From the NCBI GenBank assembly GCA_016197225.1, contig JACPWC010000031.1, positions 62,001 through 126,000 of the forward strand: a stretch of DNA of 64,000 nucleotides, in the 5' to 3' direction. Numbering within the stretch: position 1 is the stretch's first letter; every line of letters begins with the position of its first letter. The notes beneath the pieces were generated by a model that did not search any database, was not told where the DNA came from, and was given only the letters and a program-made list of their open reading frames with translations. The position numbers and the translations under genes were made by a program. Positions 46,601 through 55,506 of the stretch are shown one piece after another. Source of the DNA: Chloroflexota bacterium. Lineage in GTDB: Bacteria; Chloroflexota; Anaerolineae; Anaerolineales; VGOW01.

Positions 46601-47007
46601 AAATGTTATCCAAACAGTTTTAGATTGTAATCGGCAAGTGGTTATCTAATAGTCGCTTAACAAATACGGAAGTTATGGCGTTTTGGATATATGTTGGTTT
46701 TGTTACAGAGAAGTAACAATAACCGTAGCGTGTTGCTAAACGCCTGCGACAGATGATTGACCATGTTTAAGAATGCTTAAACCCATCATGAAAAATACCA
46801 GCCAGTTGATCGAAAAGTGCTGGTCATTAATTTTGGGCAATGCGTTTTGCTCTATGGCGAGAGTTGGTTTAAATGACAAGAGACGTGTGGGAGTCACGTC
46901 TCTTGTCTACAACGGGGGAACCAGAGGACTGGGGATTGTTGAAAGATACAATGAACGGTTTGGTTAGTAGGTTTTCTTGTTCATTTTCTAATTTCCTTTG
47001 GCGATTG
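46601..47007. other. Spacer of 407 bases with a series of inverted repeats
   Basis: No convincing coding frame. Features seen: TTGTTAC-N6-GTAACAA (46700-46719), GTTTAAG-aatg-CTTAAAC (46765-46782), a possible rightward promoter TTGATC-N16-TAATTT (46806-46833), a perfect 13-bp stem (46875-46907), then small hairpins CCAG/CTGG (46921-46932) and ATTGT/ACAAT (46935-46952). The region lies between the start of the glycan operon and the end of the subtilase gene. A structured RNA is possible. Confidence 0.4.
46875..46907. repeat. Perfect 13-bp hairpin downstream of subtilase
   Basis: GACAAGAGACGTG and its exact complement with loop TGGGAGT. No T tract follows on either strand, so it is an inverted repeat or RNA stem and not a classical terminator. 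Confidence 0.85.
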
Positions 47008-48321
47008 TTACTGGACGCAACTAAGGCCCATCAGGCCACGGTTGGAAGCGGGCAAGGGGTTAGTGAAGAGGCGTTCGAGGCTGGCCCCGATGTCGGCCTG
47101 GCCCTGGCCCAGCTGTCCGTCGAATTGTGGATTGAGCTTATCCAAAGAATGGGCGACGCCACCCATCAACAGGGCAATCTCGCGCACATTGAGGCCCGGC
47201 GCGGCGCTGTGAATGAGGGCGGCCTGCCCGGCCACAAACGGCGCCGCCATTGAAGTGCCGCTCCACCAGGCGTAACCATCTTTCGGGAATGTGCTGTAGA
47301 TCGATTCTCCCGGCGCGGCAAAATCAACGCCCCCGCTAAAATTTGCAAAGTCGGATTTTATAGAGCCTGGGCCGACAGCCGTCACCGAAAGCGCGCATTC
47401 ATTGGCGGCGGGGTATTGGGGCTCCTTGCTGTTCAAGTTGCCGGCGGCGGCCACCACCACCACGCCGTTGCGAGTGGCTGTTCGAATTACTTCCTTCAAC
47501 ATATCCGATTTTGATGGCGTGCCCAGGCTGAGGTTGATCACATTGGCGCCGTTGTGAATGGCGTACATGATCGCTTCGGCAACCGTGAAGACATCGCCGT
47601 TGCCGTCCGTATCCAGCACGCGCAACGGCATAATCTGCGCCTCGGGCGCAACCAGGTGAACAATGCCCGCTACGTGCGTGCCGTGCCCGGCGGCTTCATC
47701 GGCCACGCCATCGCCATCGCCGTCCAGGCCGCTGAAAACGTCGTCGGGCACATCATCGCCGTCAATAAAATCGTGGCGAGCGGCAGTGAAGCTGGCGGCC
47801 AGCGCCGGGTGATCGAGTTGCGCGCCGGTATCAATGACGGCGACCACAACGCCTGCGCCCCGGCTGATGACCTGTGCCTGCGCCAGGCCAAGCAGGTCGG
47901 CGGCATATTGACTGGAGTAAGGCGCGGCGTCCATGCCGCCCCAGCGCGAGATGCCGCGCGGGTCGGCTTCCGGCGCCTGGCCGAGAAAGTTCAGTTCGAC
48001 AAACGACAATCTCAGATCAAGCTCTATTGTCTCTGCTAATATCTGAGCGTCTTTGCCGGGCGGCGTTTGTAATAGATAGATGCCGTCAGCGGGAGCGAGT
48101 GATTTGAGAGTTGTGGTTTGGTAAGTGGCGTTGATGTCGTCAACAGTAGCGCCGGCAAGTGGATTAAGTTTGATGACGATTTCACCTGCTCTAAAACCGC
48201 CGCCCTCGGCGGCAACGACGCCCACCGGGCTGGCATGAACAAGGCCAAGCATTAAGGCAACAAAAATTGCGCTTCGTGACGCGACATTGATCAGATGCCG
48301 CATAATTGTTTGGGTTTTCAT
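47008..48321 (-). CDS. Secreted S8 subtilisin-like protease
   Basis: 437 residues with a signal peptide (FVALMLGLVHASPVGVVAAEG), a short pro-domain with KLNPLAG and LLQTPPG, and an S8 catalytic domain holding Asp in VIDTGAQLDH near 163, His in GHGTHVAG near 213 and Ser in SGTSMAAPF near 355. An Asp-rich insert DGDGDGVADEA before the His motif recalls calcium loops. ATG 48321 has GGGGAG upstream. It lies 219 bases after the CHAT gene, on the same strand; those bases hold no gene. Confidence 0.95.
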   Translation of the reverse strand: MKTQTIMRHLINVASRSAIFVALMLGLVHASPVGVVAAEGGGFRAGEIVIKLNPLAGATVDDINATYQTTTLKSLAPADGIYLLQTPPGKDAQILAETIELDLRLSFVELNFLGQAPEADPRGISRWGGMDAAPYSSQYAADLLGLAQAQVISRGAGVVVAVIDTGAQLDHPALAASFTAARHDFIDGDDVPDDVFSGLDGDGDGVADEAAGHGTHVAGIVHLVAPEAQIMPLRVLDTDGNGDVFTVAEAIMYAIHNGANVINLSLGTPSKSDMLKEVIRTATRNGVVVVAAAGNLNSKEPQYPAANECALSVTAVGPGSIKSDFANFSGGVDFAAPGESIYSTFPKDGYAWWSGTSMAAPFVAGQAALIHSAAPGLNVREIALLMGGVAHSLDKLNPQFDGQLGQGQADIGASLERLFTNPLPASNRGLMGLSCVQ

Positions 48322-48540
48322 TCAAACAGACTCCCCGCTGATTGATTTATGTTGCAACTTACTAAAATGTCGGCAATGCCCCCAAAAAGTTACGGTTCAG
48401 ACAGAATTTGCCTGAATAATTGCTTCCGGCTAAAGCGTCAGCCAGAACAATTTTTCTGCTGTTACTTCACCTCTTTCAATAGATATGCCTACATTTGAGC
48501 CGAAAAATACGTGGCAACCGCCGATTTGCAGGGGAGGCTT

Positions 48541-51429
48541 TTAGCGTTGCCCCACCAGAACAAATGGCGCCCAATAATAGGGGTGAGGGTGGACGGCTTT
48601 AAGGGAAAGTTGCGCGGCCCGCAGGGCCGCCGCCCGGCCTGTGCCACGCTTCAGTTGTTCGTACCAGTTCCCCATCAGAGTCATGGTGGTTTCGTCCTGC
48701 ACCAGCCACAGGCTAACGACCAGGGTTGAAGCGCCGGCGCCCAGGAACGCCCGCGTCAGGCCAATAATCTCGTCGCCGGCCATCACCTGGCTTCGCCCCG
48801 ACTCGCAGGCGCTCAACGTCACCAGCGCGCCGCTGAGTTCAAACTGCATGGCGTCAACGGCCATCAGCCAGCCATCGTGCAACCGTAACGAGGAAAACAT
48901 AGGGTTGTCGGCGCGAAAGAGACCATGACACGCCAGGTGCAGGACGCTGCACCCTGAGGCTTCGGCCTGAAGAGCGGCAAGTGTGGCCTCCGTCTCGCGA
49001 GTGCGAACCGTAACGCCGTCAAGGTGCTGGGCAACGGCTTTGGCTTCTGCCGCCGCCGCCGGGATCAGCGAGTCGGCTACCCCGAACACCAATGCTTTGC
49101 GGGCAGGCGGCGCAGTTCGTTTCTGGCATAGCGCCCACACCGTCAGGCTTGGCGCGTACGAGATTTCGAATCGGTCAATCAGGTATTGCTTGCCGTCGAA
49201 CAGAGCATGGAAGGGCACCTGGTGCAAAATGCCGTGAGGCACGACGACGAGTTTGGGCGGCGAGGCGGTTTCACCGGTCGAGCCGGCCCAGATCGTTTCC
49301 AGCGGCGCGATCAGTTCATCATAAAGCGCGGCCAGCACACGTTGGGTTGATTGCTCAAGCTGGGGCATATGCCGGGCCACAAAGCCCGGCCCGGCCCGGA
49401 AGCGTTCCCACTGCATCGCCAGCTTTTGCGCCAGCTTTTGCGCCGAACTGGCCAGGCCGAGGCGGCGCGCAACCTTGAGCTTGCCGCGAATGCCAACGAA
49501 AGCCAGAACTTCATCGCCGCAAATGTAGTAGGTGACCAAAATCGCGTCCGACGGAAGTTGTTGTTGCAACGCCTCAGGCGTGAGCGGGCCATCGAACTGC
49601 CCGGCTGGCGCGGGCGCGGCGGCGGTCACTTGCAGGCGCAGACGGCTGATCTCCTGCTCCAGCTTGACGGCGCGTCCGTAAAGTTCGGAGAGCGCGGCTT
49701 TGCCCTGACCGCTTAACAATTCGTTATAGACTGACTCTAGCCCGGCTTGCTTCAACTGAAGTTGAGCCGCCAGTTCGGGATCGGTGGGGATGGCCGCCCT
49801 GGCGTCCACCACGCCGGTGAGCAAGTCCACCAGCGCCCGCGACTTGGCGCGCTCGGCTACGGCAAAGGCCTGCCAGGTGTTTTCTTCGCCGCCGCGAGCC
49901 AGATGGAGTTGCACCAGGTCTTCGTAAGCGGCGGTCTTGTCGCGCACAAAAGAAGTGCGCGCCATTTCCTGCGAGAGGATGCCGCGCAATTGCTCGATCT
50001 CGTCCACTGCCGTCTGCAAAACTTTTTGCGCTTCCTGATCCTGGTTGAGCAGTAAATGCAGGTGGCCGAGCCGCTGGTTGAGGCGCGCTCGCAAGTGTGG
50101 CAGGGCCAGGCGGTCGGACAGTTTTCTGGCTTCGCGCAAGTGCGCCTGAGCATTGCCGGTGTTGGGCAGGAGCAGGTCGGCAATGCGAATGTGAGCATAC
50201 ACTTGTTGCACCGGCCAATCGTCGCCGGAGACGAGAGTCAACGCCCGGCGAGCCGTCGTCAGCGCCGCGCCGCGGTCGCCGCGCGCGGCCAGCAAAGAGG
50301 CCTGCTCCAGCAACACGCTCGAAAGCAGGGGCGTGTTGTCAGCGGCAGAAAACAGGCTCTCGGCCTGAGCCAAAATTTGCCCGGCTACTTCAAACTGCGA
50401 CTGGGCAATGAGGGCCGACCCCATGCCCCACAAGGCCCGCGCCCGGTCGTGGGTCATGCCGGCGGCCTGCAACAAACCGTCGGCTTCGCGATAAGCGGCC
50501 AAAGCCTCGGCGTACAAGTTGAGGGCCAGGTAAGCGTCGGCCATGTCGAGCAGGAGGACGTGCTTGTCGGCCAGCGCCTCCAGCGGCGCAAGCAGGCGGC
50601 GGGCGCGCTCAAAGGCCTCGAGGCCGCGCGTGTAGTTGCCCAACAAAAGATGAGCGTCGCCGATGTTGATCTGGGTTTGAGCGTGGAACAGGGCCAGGTC
50701 GGCTTCGGCAAAGATGGAAGCCGCCGCCTCGAAGGCGGCCAGCGCCTCGCGTCCCCGGCCCAGACTCAAAAGCACAATGCCCCGGTTGTTGCTAATGTCG
50801 CCGATTCGGTCGCTCATGTCGAGCGCGAGAAAGATCGCCTCGGCGGCGGCATAGGCGGCCAGCGCCTCGTCGTAGCGGCCCATTTGCTCGTAACACCGGC
50901 CCGTGTTCTGGTAAGCAGTTGCGGCCACCAGGCCGCGCTCCGGCGAAGCTTTGGCGGCCTCAGGTTGGCTGGCGGCTTCAAGGTTATCCAGAATCACTTT
51001 GCCAGCGTCGAGGGCTTCTTGATAGCGGCCTAACTCCTGAAGCACGTGAATGAGGCCGAGATTGGTGCGCAAGGCATCCAGCTCCTGCCCCAGCGCCTTG
51101 TAACCTTCGCGGGCGGCGGCGATCAGGTCAAGGGCGGCGTCGTATTCGGCGTTGATGGCGTGGGTTTGGGCGCGAATGTAGGTGGCGCGAGGAATGACGT
51201 TTGGGGCGTGGATGATTTGGGCGGCCTCGGCGCCGAGGTCGGCCAGCCGCCGCGCCTTGCCGGGGTCGCTTCCGGCGAGATAGGCGGCCTCATCCAACAA
51301 CTTCAATAGACCGCCGGCGTCCAACAAGTTCGCCGAACGCAAAAAGGCCGACTGTTGTTCCACAGTCGGCTGGGCGAGTAGACTCTCTATGATCTGCGGG
51401 CTTATGTCCGAGTCATCATCATCAGGCAT
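48541..51429 (-). CDS. TPR-CHAT caspase-like protease
   Basis: 962 residues: acidic start, about ten TPR-like helix pairs through residue 560, then a CHAT (caspase HetF-associated with TPRs) domain. The catalytic dyad is visible as His in LHLACHG near 833 and Cys in LSACESG near 873. CHAT enzymes are clan CD cysteine proteases; well-known relatives are separase and the CHAT subunit Csx29. It starts 2 bases after the anti-sigma-like gene, so the two are coupled. There is no CRISPR array in the window. Its likely substrate may be the neighbouring anti-sigma protein. Confidence 0.93.
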   Translation of the reverse strand: MPDDDDSDISPQIIESLLAQPTVEQQSAFLRSANLLDAGGLLKLLDEAAYLAGSDPGKARRLADLGAEAAQIIHAPNVIPRATYIRAQTHAINAEYDAALDLIAAAREGYKALGQELDALRTNLGLIHVLQELGRYQEALDAGKVILDNLEAASQPEAAKASPERGLVAATAYQNTGRCYEQMGRYDEALAAYAAAEAIFLALDMSDRIGDISNNRGIVLLSLGRGREALAAFEAAASIFAEADLALFHAQTQINIGDAHLLLGNYTRGLEAFERARRLLAPLEALADKHVLLLDMADAYLALNLYAEALAAYREADGLLQAAGMTHDRARALWGMGSALIAQSQFEVAGQILAQAESLFSAADNTPLLSSVLLEQASLLAARGDRGAALTTARRALTLVSGDDWPVQQVYAHIRIADLLLPNTGNAQAHLREARKLSDRLALPHLRARLNQRLGHLHLLLNQDQEAQKVLQTAVDEIEQLRGILSQEMARTSFVRDKTAAYEDLVQLHLARGGEENTWQAFAVAERAKSRALVDLLTGVVDARAAIPTDPELAAQLQLKQAGLESVYNELLSGQGKAALSELYGRAVKLEQEISRLRLQVTAAAPAPAGQFDGPLTPEALQQQLPSDAILVTYYICGDEVLAFVGIRGKLKVARRLGLASSAQKLAQKLAMQWERFRAGPGFVARHMPQLEQSTQRVLAALYDELIAPLETIWAGSTGETASPPKLVVVPHGILHQVPFHALFDGKQYLIDRFEISYAPSLTVWALCQKRTAPPARKALVFGVADSLIPAAAAEAKAVAQHLDGVTVRTRETEATLAALQAEASGCSVLHLACHGLFRADNPMFSSLRLHDGWLMAVDAMQFELSGALVTLSACESGRSQVMAGDEIIGLTRAFLGAGASTLVVSLWLVQDETTMTLMGNWYEQLKRGTGRAAALRAAQLSLKAVHPHPYYWAPFVLVGQR

Positions 51430-51431
51430 TG

Positions 51432-52061
51432 CTACAAATTGAGTTCGACCGGCGCGATCAGAATTTCGGCCTGCTCGGCGCTTAAGACAATTTCGTATAC
51501 GCCGGGCGGGATGGCCTCGAAGGCAAACTCGCCTAGTTCGTCGGTGGTGGTCAGGCCAAACTCGGCGGCCTCACGCAGGAGTTGAACGCTGAAGTTGCCG
51601 CTGGCGGCCTGCTTGCCGGGGAAAACCTGGCCGGTGATGTCGAGATGCTTGTCGTAGAGGCGAGGCTGGACATTTAGAGCAATGTCGGCGATCTCGGTTG
51701 AATAGATGAGTTGCCGTTGCGAGCCTTGAGCGCCGGCGGAGCGCAAACCGGTGGCGGCAAATTGCGCTTCGCTGTCGAGGGTGAGTGAGGCAATTAGGCG
51801 CTGGAAGAAGCTAGGCCCGCGTTGTTCACGCGCCAGGGTTTCAAAGCGCCGAATGAGTTCGGCCCTCACTTCGGGCGGCGGGGCGGCCAGGGCGGTGGCG
51901 GCGCTGGCTGTGGCAAAGGCTCGTAACCAGTTCAGGTCCGCCTGGGTGGCTTCGTCGGCGGTTGCCACTTGCCTGGCAACGGTGGCGGCTTCCTCTTCAG
52001 AAAGGCGGCCATCCACCCAGTCTACCAGGCGCTCAAAGTTAAGGGCATCGGAATTTGGCAT
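51432..52061 (-). CDS. Anti-sigma-like protein with carboxypeptidase-regulatory-like domain
   Basis: ATG 52061 (MPNSDALNFERL) has GGAG upstream; ATG 52088 is the alternative. 209 residues: an N-terminal part with the anti-sigma pattern LVDWVDGRLSEEEAATVARQV, a variable linker, and a C-terminal beta domain (GQVFPGKQAASGNFSVQLL, FEAIPPGVYEIVL) like carboxypeptidase regulatory or CarbopepD_reg domains. No membrane segment is visible. Between the sigma gene and the CHAT protease, it probably binds the sigma factor. Confidence 0.75.
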   Translation of the reverse strand: MPNSDALNFERLVDWVDGRLSEEEAATVARQVATADEATQADLNWLRAFATASAATALAAPPPEVRAELIRRFETLAREQRGPSFFQRLIASLTLDSEAQFAATGLRSAGAQGSQRQLIYSTEIADIALNVQPRLYDKHLDITGQVFPGKQAASGNFSVQLLREAAEFGLTTTDELGEFAFEAIPPGVYEIVLSAEQAEILIAPVELNL

Positions 52062-52160
52062 GTTGTCTCCGGCAAAGGTGTCAGTCATTTGGTGTAGTCA
52101 GTGATAAATGCCCATTCCCAGGCTGGAAAATACACCCAGATGCCGCCGCCTCAAGGTGGG

Positions 52161-52733
52161 TTACGACTCCTGTAGAACCTGCTTCAGCCGTTCCAGGCAC
52201 CGGGCGCGGGTGGGGCCGACACTGCCGACCGGAATGCCCAGGCGGCTGGCGATTTCGGCGTACGAAGGCTCCTGCGAGTCGAAGTAGAGGGCCAGCAGAA
52301 TCATCCGGCAACGCTCGTTGAGCTGGGTTAATCCCTGATCCACCCATTGCGTCATTTCCCACCGGTCAATTGGATCGTTGCCGGGCTTGCCCAGCGCCGA
52401 GACCGTTTCGACAAAATCATCGTCGTCGGTGGTAACTTCTCGGTTAGCCCGCCGGAACAAGCGCCAGGTGTGCCGCCGGGCCACCGTGGTGAGCCACGCG
52501 CCGAGATGGCTGTCTTCGCGCAAATCATTTAGCCGTTGCATGAGGATGGTGAACGTAAGTTGAGTCACGTCGGCGGCGTCTTCGCGGCTGAAGCCATAAT
52601 GAAGTGGAACGGAAAATACCAGGCGCTCATATTTTTGCAGGACGCGCTCCCAGGCCCCAACATTGCCTTTGCGACAAGCCAGGATCAGTTCCCGATCCGA
52701 GTCGGTTAGAGTGTCAGAAGAATTCTCGATCAC
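52161..52733 (-). CDS. ECF-type RNA polymerase sigma factor
   Basis: 190 residues with sigma region 2 (RLVFSVPLHYGFSREDAADVTQ, FTILMQRLNDL) and region 4 helix-turn-helix (PSYAEIASRLGIPVGSVGPTRARCLERL). ECF factors direct polymerase to stress or envelope promoters. It is followed by the anti-sigma-like and CHAT genes on the same strand. No matching ECF promoter could be identified confidently upstream. Confidence 0.93.
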   Translation of the reverse strand: MIENSSDTLTDSDRELILACRKGNVGAWERVLQKYERLVFSVPLHYGFSREDAADVTQLTFTILMQRLNDLREDSHLGAWLTTVARRHTWRLFRRANREVTTDDDDFVETVSALGKPGNDPIDRWEMTQWVDQGLTQLNERCRMILLALYFDSQEPSYAEIASRLGIPVGSVGPTRARCLERLKQVLQES

Positions 52734-52839
52734 GTGTTTGGGTAGCCAGGCCTTTCACCTGGGCGGCTGGCGGTTCATTGTAACGGCTAATTGAAGGCTG
52801 TCAAATCAAAGCGTAAAGGAAGGAACGAAGCGGCGGCTA

Positions 52840-52857
52840 CCCTTTTGACCAAAAGGG
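52840..52857. repeat. CCCTTTTG-AC-CAAAAGGG inverted repeat
   Basis: Exact 8-base arms in the divergent spacer between the sigma factor and the secreted protein at 52983. It could be an operator or a dispersed repeat. Confidence 0.7.
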
Positions 52858-52982
52858 GCCAAAAGAAGCGCCGGCTGTTTTTATCAACCTCTAATTGGTT
52901 CTAAACACTTTCTGTATACGCCTCAAGTATTCTGCAACCAACAAAACGCGCCGGCGCAATCCGGCAATTTACGGAGGTAAAC

Positions 52983-53516
52983 ATGTTGAAGTTCATTCGG
53001 AATGTAGGGGTTATAACGCTGGTGGCTGTGTTGACGGTGGTGGGCATTGGCGCTCTGGCAAATACTCTGCCGGCGGCGGCATCACAAACCCAACAGGATA
53101 CAACAGTTGATCACGGCGGGCGTGGCTTGTGCGGGCAGGCGGGCTTGGAGGCCGCCGCCAAGACATTGGGCCTGACGGCGGATGAGTTGACCACCCAGTT
53201 GTGGGCCGGCGAGAGCCTGGCCAACCTGGCAGACAAAGCCGGCGTTAAGTTGCAGGATGTTCAGGACGCCGTCACCGCCGCTTGCCAGGAGGCAACACGC
53301 AGCTCGATTGAGCAAGCCGTGACCGATGGCACGCTGACTCGCGACCATGCCGATTGGTTGTTGGAGGGCCTTGAGAAAGGTTACTGGGGCGGCGACGGTG
53401 GCTTTGGGTTTGGCCCGCGCGGCGGTGGTTTCGGCGGACGGGGCGGCTTCGGCCAACACCCGTTCAACCACACGATTCCGCCGACCAGCACGCCCACCAG
53501 CGGTAGTGGCGCCTGA
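52983..53516 (+). CDS. Secreted helical protein with Gly-rich tail
   Basis: 177 residues; ATG 52983 has GGAGG. Signal peptide (VGVITLVAVLTVVGIGALANTLPAAA), then a helical domain with the repeated theme LGLTADELTTQLWAGESLANLADKAGV and TLTRDHADWLLEGL. This motif is seen in small extracellular Actinobacteria/Chloroflexota proteins of unknown function (YckD/DUF2680-like). The last 45 residues are Gly/Phe-rich and end in a Thr/Pro tail. A perfect palindrome follows the stop. Confidence 0.8.
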   Translation: MLKFIRNVGVITLVAVLTVVGIGALANTLPAAASQTQQDTTVDHGGRGLCGQAGLEAAAKTLGLTADELTTQLWAGESLANLADKAGVKLQDVQDAVTAACQEATRSSIEQAVTDGTLTRDHADWLLEGLEKGYWGGDGGFGFGPRGGGFGGRGGFGQHPFNHTIPPTSTPTSGSGA

Positions 53517-53522
53517 TCTCCC

Positions 53523-53555
53523 AGACTTCCGAAGTCTTGAAGACTTCGGAAGTCT
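53523..53555. terminator. 33-base perfect palindrome after the secreted-protein gene
   Basis: Arms AGACTTCCGAAGTCTT and its complement with a 1-base loop; each arm is itself nearly palindromic (AGACTTC-C-GAAGTCT). Only a short T-rich tail (AGTTTG) follows. It is a dispersed palindromic repeat that may also stop transcription. Confidence 0.7.
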
Positions 53556-53632
53556 AGTTTGCTCTAGAAGAACGAGCGTTGCCAAACAGAGGCAACTTCG
53601 CACTTTAACAACCTGTCTCAAGTCGCGTCGCG

Positions 53633-54661
53633 CTACGATGTTGCCCACAAAGTCGGCATGCCGCCAGTGTGCAAGAAAACGGCGTGTTCGCCCGGCTTCC
53701 ATCGCCCCTGCCCGCTTCGCGCTAAATCCACCAACCCCGCCATCGCCTTCGACGAGTAGACCGGATCGAGCACCAGCCCTTCCTGCCTCGCCACAAGCCG
53801 CATCGCGTCTTGCGATTCTGGCGTGGGGCGGGCGTAAGCTTGGCCGACGTAAGTTCGCTCGATCATCGGCACATCGGCGGCAGTGAACTTGCGCGACTGG
53901 CCGAGCAGGGCGCAAATCTCTGAAGCAAGTGAGGCAATGGACGCCGGGAAGGCCCGCCACAACTTGCCCACGTCAATGCCGAGCACGTTGTGTTTGCTAC
54001 CTGCCAAGTGAAACCCGGCCATCAGCCCGGCCAGTGTTCCACCTGTGCCAACCGCAGTGACAATTGTGGCCTGCTCGACGCCACGCTCGCGCAACTGCTC
54101 TTCGATTTCCATCGCCGCCAGCACGTAGCCCAAACAGCCAACGGGGGTGTGGCCGCCGACGGGCATGAAGTAGAGTCGCTTGTCCCACAGAGACGGCGTC
54201 ACCTGCGCCACCCAGCGCACCAACCGCACCGACTGCTCCAACGTCATCGAAGGCTCGTCGCTTTGGCCGAAGGGGATGAAGTGTAGATGCGCGTCCATCA
54301 ACTCGTTCAACAACAAATTGCCTTCCAGCTTTTTGGGACGGGAGGCGAAATAGAAGCAGTGCGGTTCGAGGCCGAGCGCCCGCGCCCCGGCGGTCATCTG
54401 CCGGGCGAAGTTGGATTGCAGTCCGCCAAACGTAGCCACGGCAGTTGCCTGGTGCGCTTGAGCTTCGCCAAACAAAAATTCCAGCTTGCGAGTCTTGTTG
54501 CCGCCCATCGCCGGGCCAACAGCATCGTCGCGCTTCACCCACAGAGTCGACCCGCCCAGCGTTTGAGTTAAGTGGGGCAGTGGCTCTAGCGGCGTGGGGA
54601 AATGGCCGAGGCGGGCACGGGGGAAAGAAGAGAGGCGGGAAGTGAATGCTGGTGGAGTCAC
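53633..54661 (-). CDS. PLP-dependent ACC deaminase/D-cysteine desulfhydrase family
   Basis: The domain starts at LGHFPTPLEPLPHL; GTG 54661 is the best in-frame start, but no ribosome site is visible, and farther upstream the frame is repeat-derived. About 342 residues, with the PLP lysine in AMGGNKTRKLEFL, the substrate loop TFGGLQSNFARQ and GTGGTLAGL. The family splits ACC to alpha-ketobutyrate and ammonia or D-cysteine to pyruvate, ammonia and sulfide; sequence alone does not separate these. Downstream is the palindrome at 53523. Confidence 0.88.
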   Translation of the reverse strand: MTPPAFTSRLSSFPRARLGHFPTPLEPLPHLTQTLGGSTLWVKRDDAVGPAMGGNKTRKLEFLFGEAQAHQATAVATFGGLQSNFARQMTAGARALGLEPHCFYFASRPKKLEGNLLLNELMDAHLHFIPFGQSDEPSMTLEQSVRLVRWVAQVTPSLWDKRLYFMPVGGHTPVGCLGYVLAAMEIEEQLRERGVEQATIVTAVGTGGTLAGLMAGFHLAGSKHNVLGIDVGKLWRAFPASIASLASEICALLGQSRKFTAADVPMIERTYVGQAYARPTPESQDAMRLVARQEGLVLDPVYSSKAMAGLVDLARSGQGRWKPGEHAVFLHTGGMPTLWATS

Positions 54662-54667
54662 GCAAAA

Positions 54668-54740
54668 CGACAAGCGACAGGCACAGCCCGCGAAAAGCGT
54701 GCGAGCGTCAAACGACAAACGATAAGCGTCAAACGTCAAA
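54668..54740. repeat. Degenerate tandem repeat of CAAACG/CGTCAAAC words
   Basis: Words such as GACAAGCGACA, GTCAAACGACAAACG and GCGTCAAACGTCAAA fill the space between the deaminase and DUF1361 genes. Similar words lie inside the glucosidase at 61782. Confidence 0.7.
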
Positions 54741-54742
54741 AG

Positions 54743-55429
54743 CTACTCTTGGATATGCTCGCGGTGTTGAATGGATGTGAACGTCCAGTAGCAGGCAAAC
54801 AAGAGCGTGGCGAACACAAATGCGAAGCCAAAGGTGCGAACGTGATCGAAGGGATTGAGAACGCGATCAATCACATCAGCCAGCACGCTGTATGGATTGA
54901 AGAACAAGTCCCAACTGTTCCAGCGCAGGAAGCGGCCCATGTAAACGCCGAGGCCGCCCAGCCCCAGCGCCCCAAGCGCGAACAGCCAGCCGAGGATGCG
55001 GCCCAGGTGCGCTTGCGCCAACGTTTGCATATTGCTGAGTGAAGCAATTGCCAGCAAGCAACCCGTCCAGGCGAAGGTTGCCAGCATAGTCAGATCGTAC
55101 CAGAACGAAACCGGCGGGCGCACGGCCAGATGCACAAAGTCGGTGACGAGGTAGGGCGCGTTGGGGAAGAAGATGAACCAGATCGCGCCGGGCAGGAGCA
55201 AGGCCCACCAGCGTTGGGGCGCGTTGCGGTGCAGGTGCGCCGCCCACAAACTGCACAGGTAAGGTATCCAGGCCAGGAATAGATTCCAGATCAGGAAGCG
55301 GTAAGTCCAACTGTGGCTCAGGTAAACGCGCCCGGCAAACAGGCCAAAGGCCAGCCCGCTCGACAGCAACATCGGGTAAAGCAGTTGATTGGCAAAGAAG
55401 CGATGGGTTCGATATAGAGTCTCAAACAT
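54743..55429 (-). CDS. DUF1361-family membrane protein
   Basis: 228 residues from ATG 55429 (MFETLYRTHR); the longer frame to 55510 is encoded by a GCGGCT-AGCCGC hairpin region. Six or seven membrane helices and the signature RFLIWNLFLAWIPY plus FPNAPYLVTDFVHL are of DUF1361. Function unknown. It lies 77 bases after the M28 gene. Confidence 0.88.
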   Translation of the reverse strand: MFETLYRTHRFFANQLLYPMLLSSGLAFGLFAGRVYLSHSWTYRFLIWNLFLAWIPYLCSLWAAHLHRNAPQRWWALLLPGAIWFIFFPNAPYLVTDFVHLAVRPPVSFWYDLTMLATFAWTGCLLAIASLSNMQTLAQAHLGRILGWLFALGALGLGGLGVYMGRFLRWNSWDLFFNPYSVLADVIDRVLNPFDHVRTFGFAFVFATLLFACYWTFTSIQHREHIQE

Positions 55430-55432
55430 AGC

Positions 55433-55447
55433 GCGGCTTCCAGCCGC
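55433..55447. repeat. GCGGCT-TCC-AGCCGC hairpin before DUF1361
   Basis: Exact 6-base arms immediately upstream of the DUF1361 start codon; it would hide the ribosome-binding region in the mRNA. Confidence 0.6.
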
Positions 55448-55506
55448 AACCAAAAACGATCCACGAGGCGCAAGGATAAAGCCAAACCCGGAAATTTGCT
55501 TGACGG

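Noticed and set aside
46908-46960. Resemblance of GGGGGAACCAGAGG to a riboswitch core
   Set aside because: Only a short purine-rich word matches; the rest of the c-di-GMP or ydaO pattern is absent.
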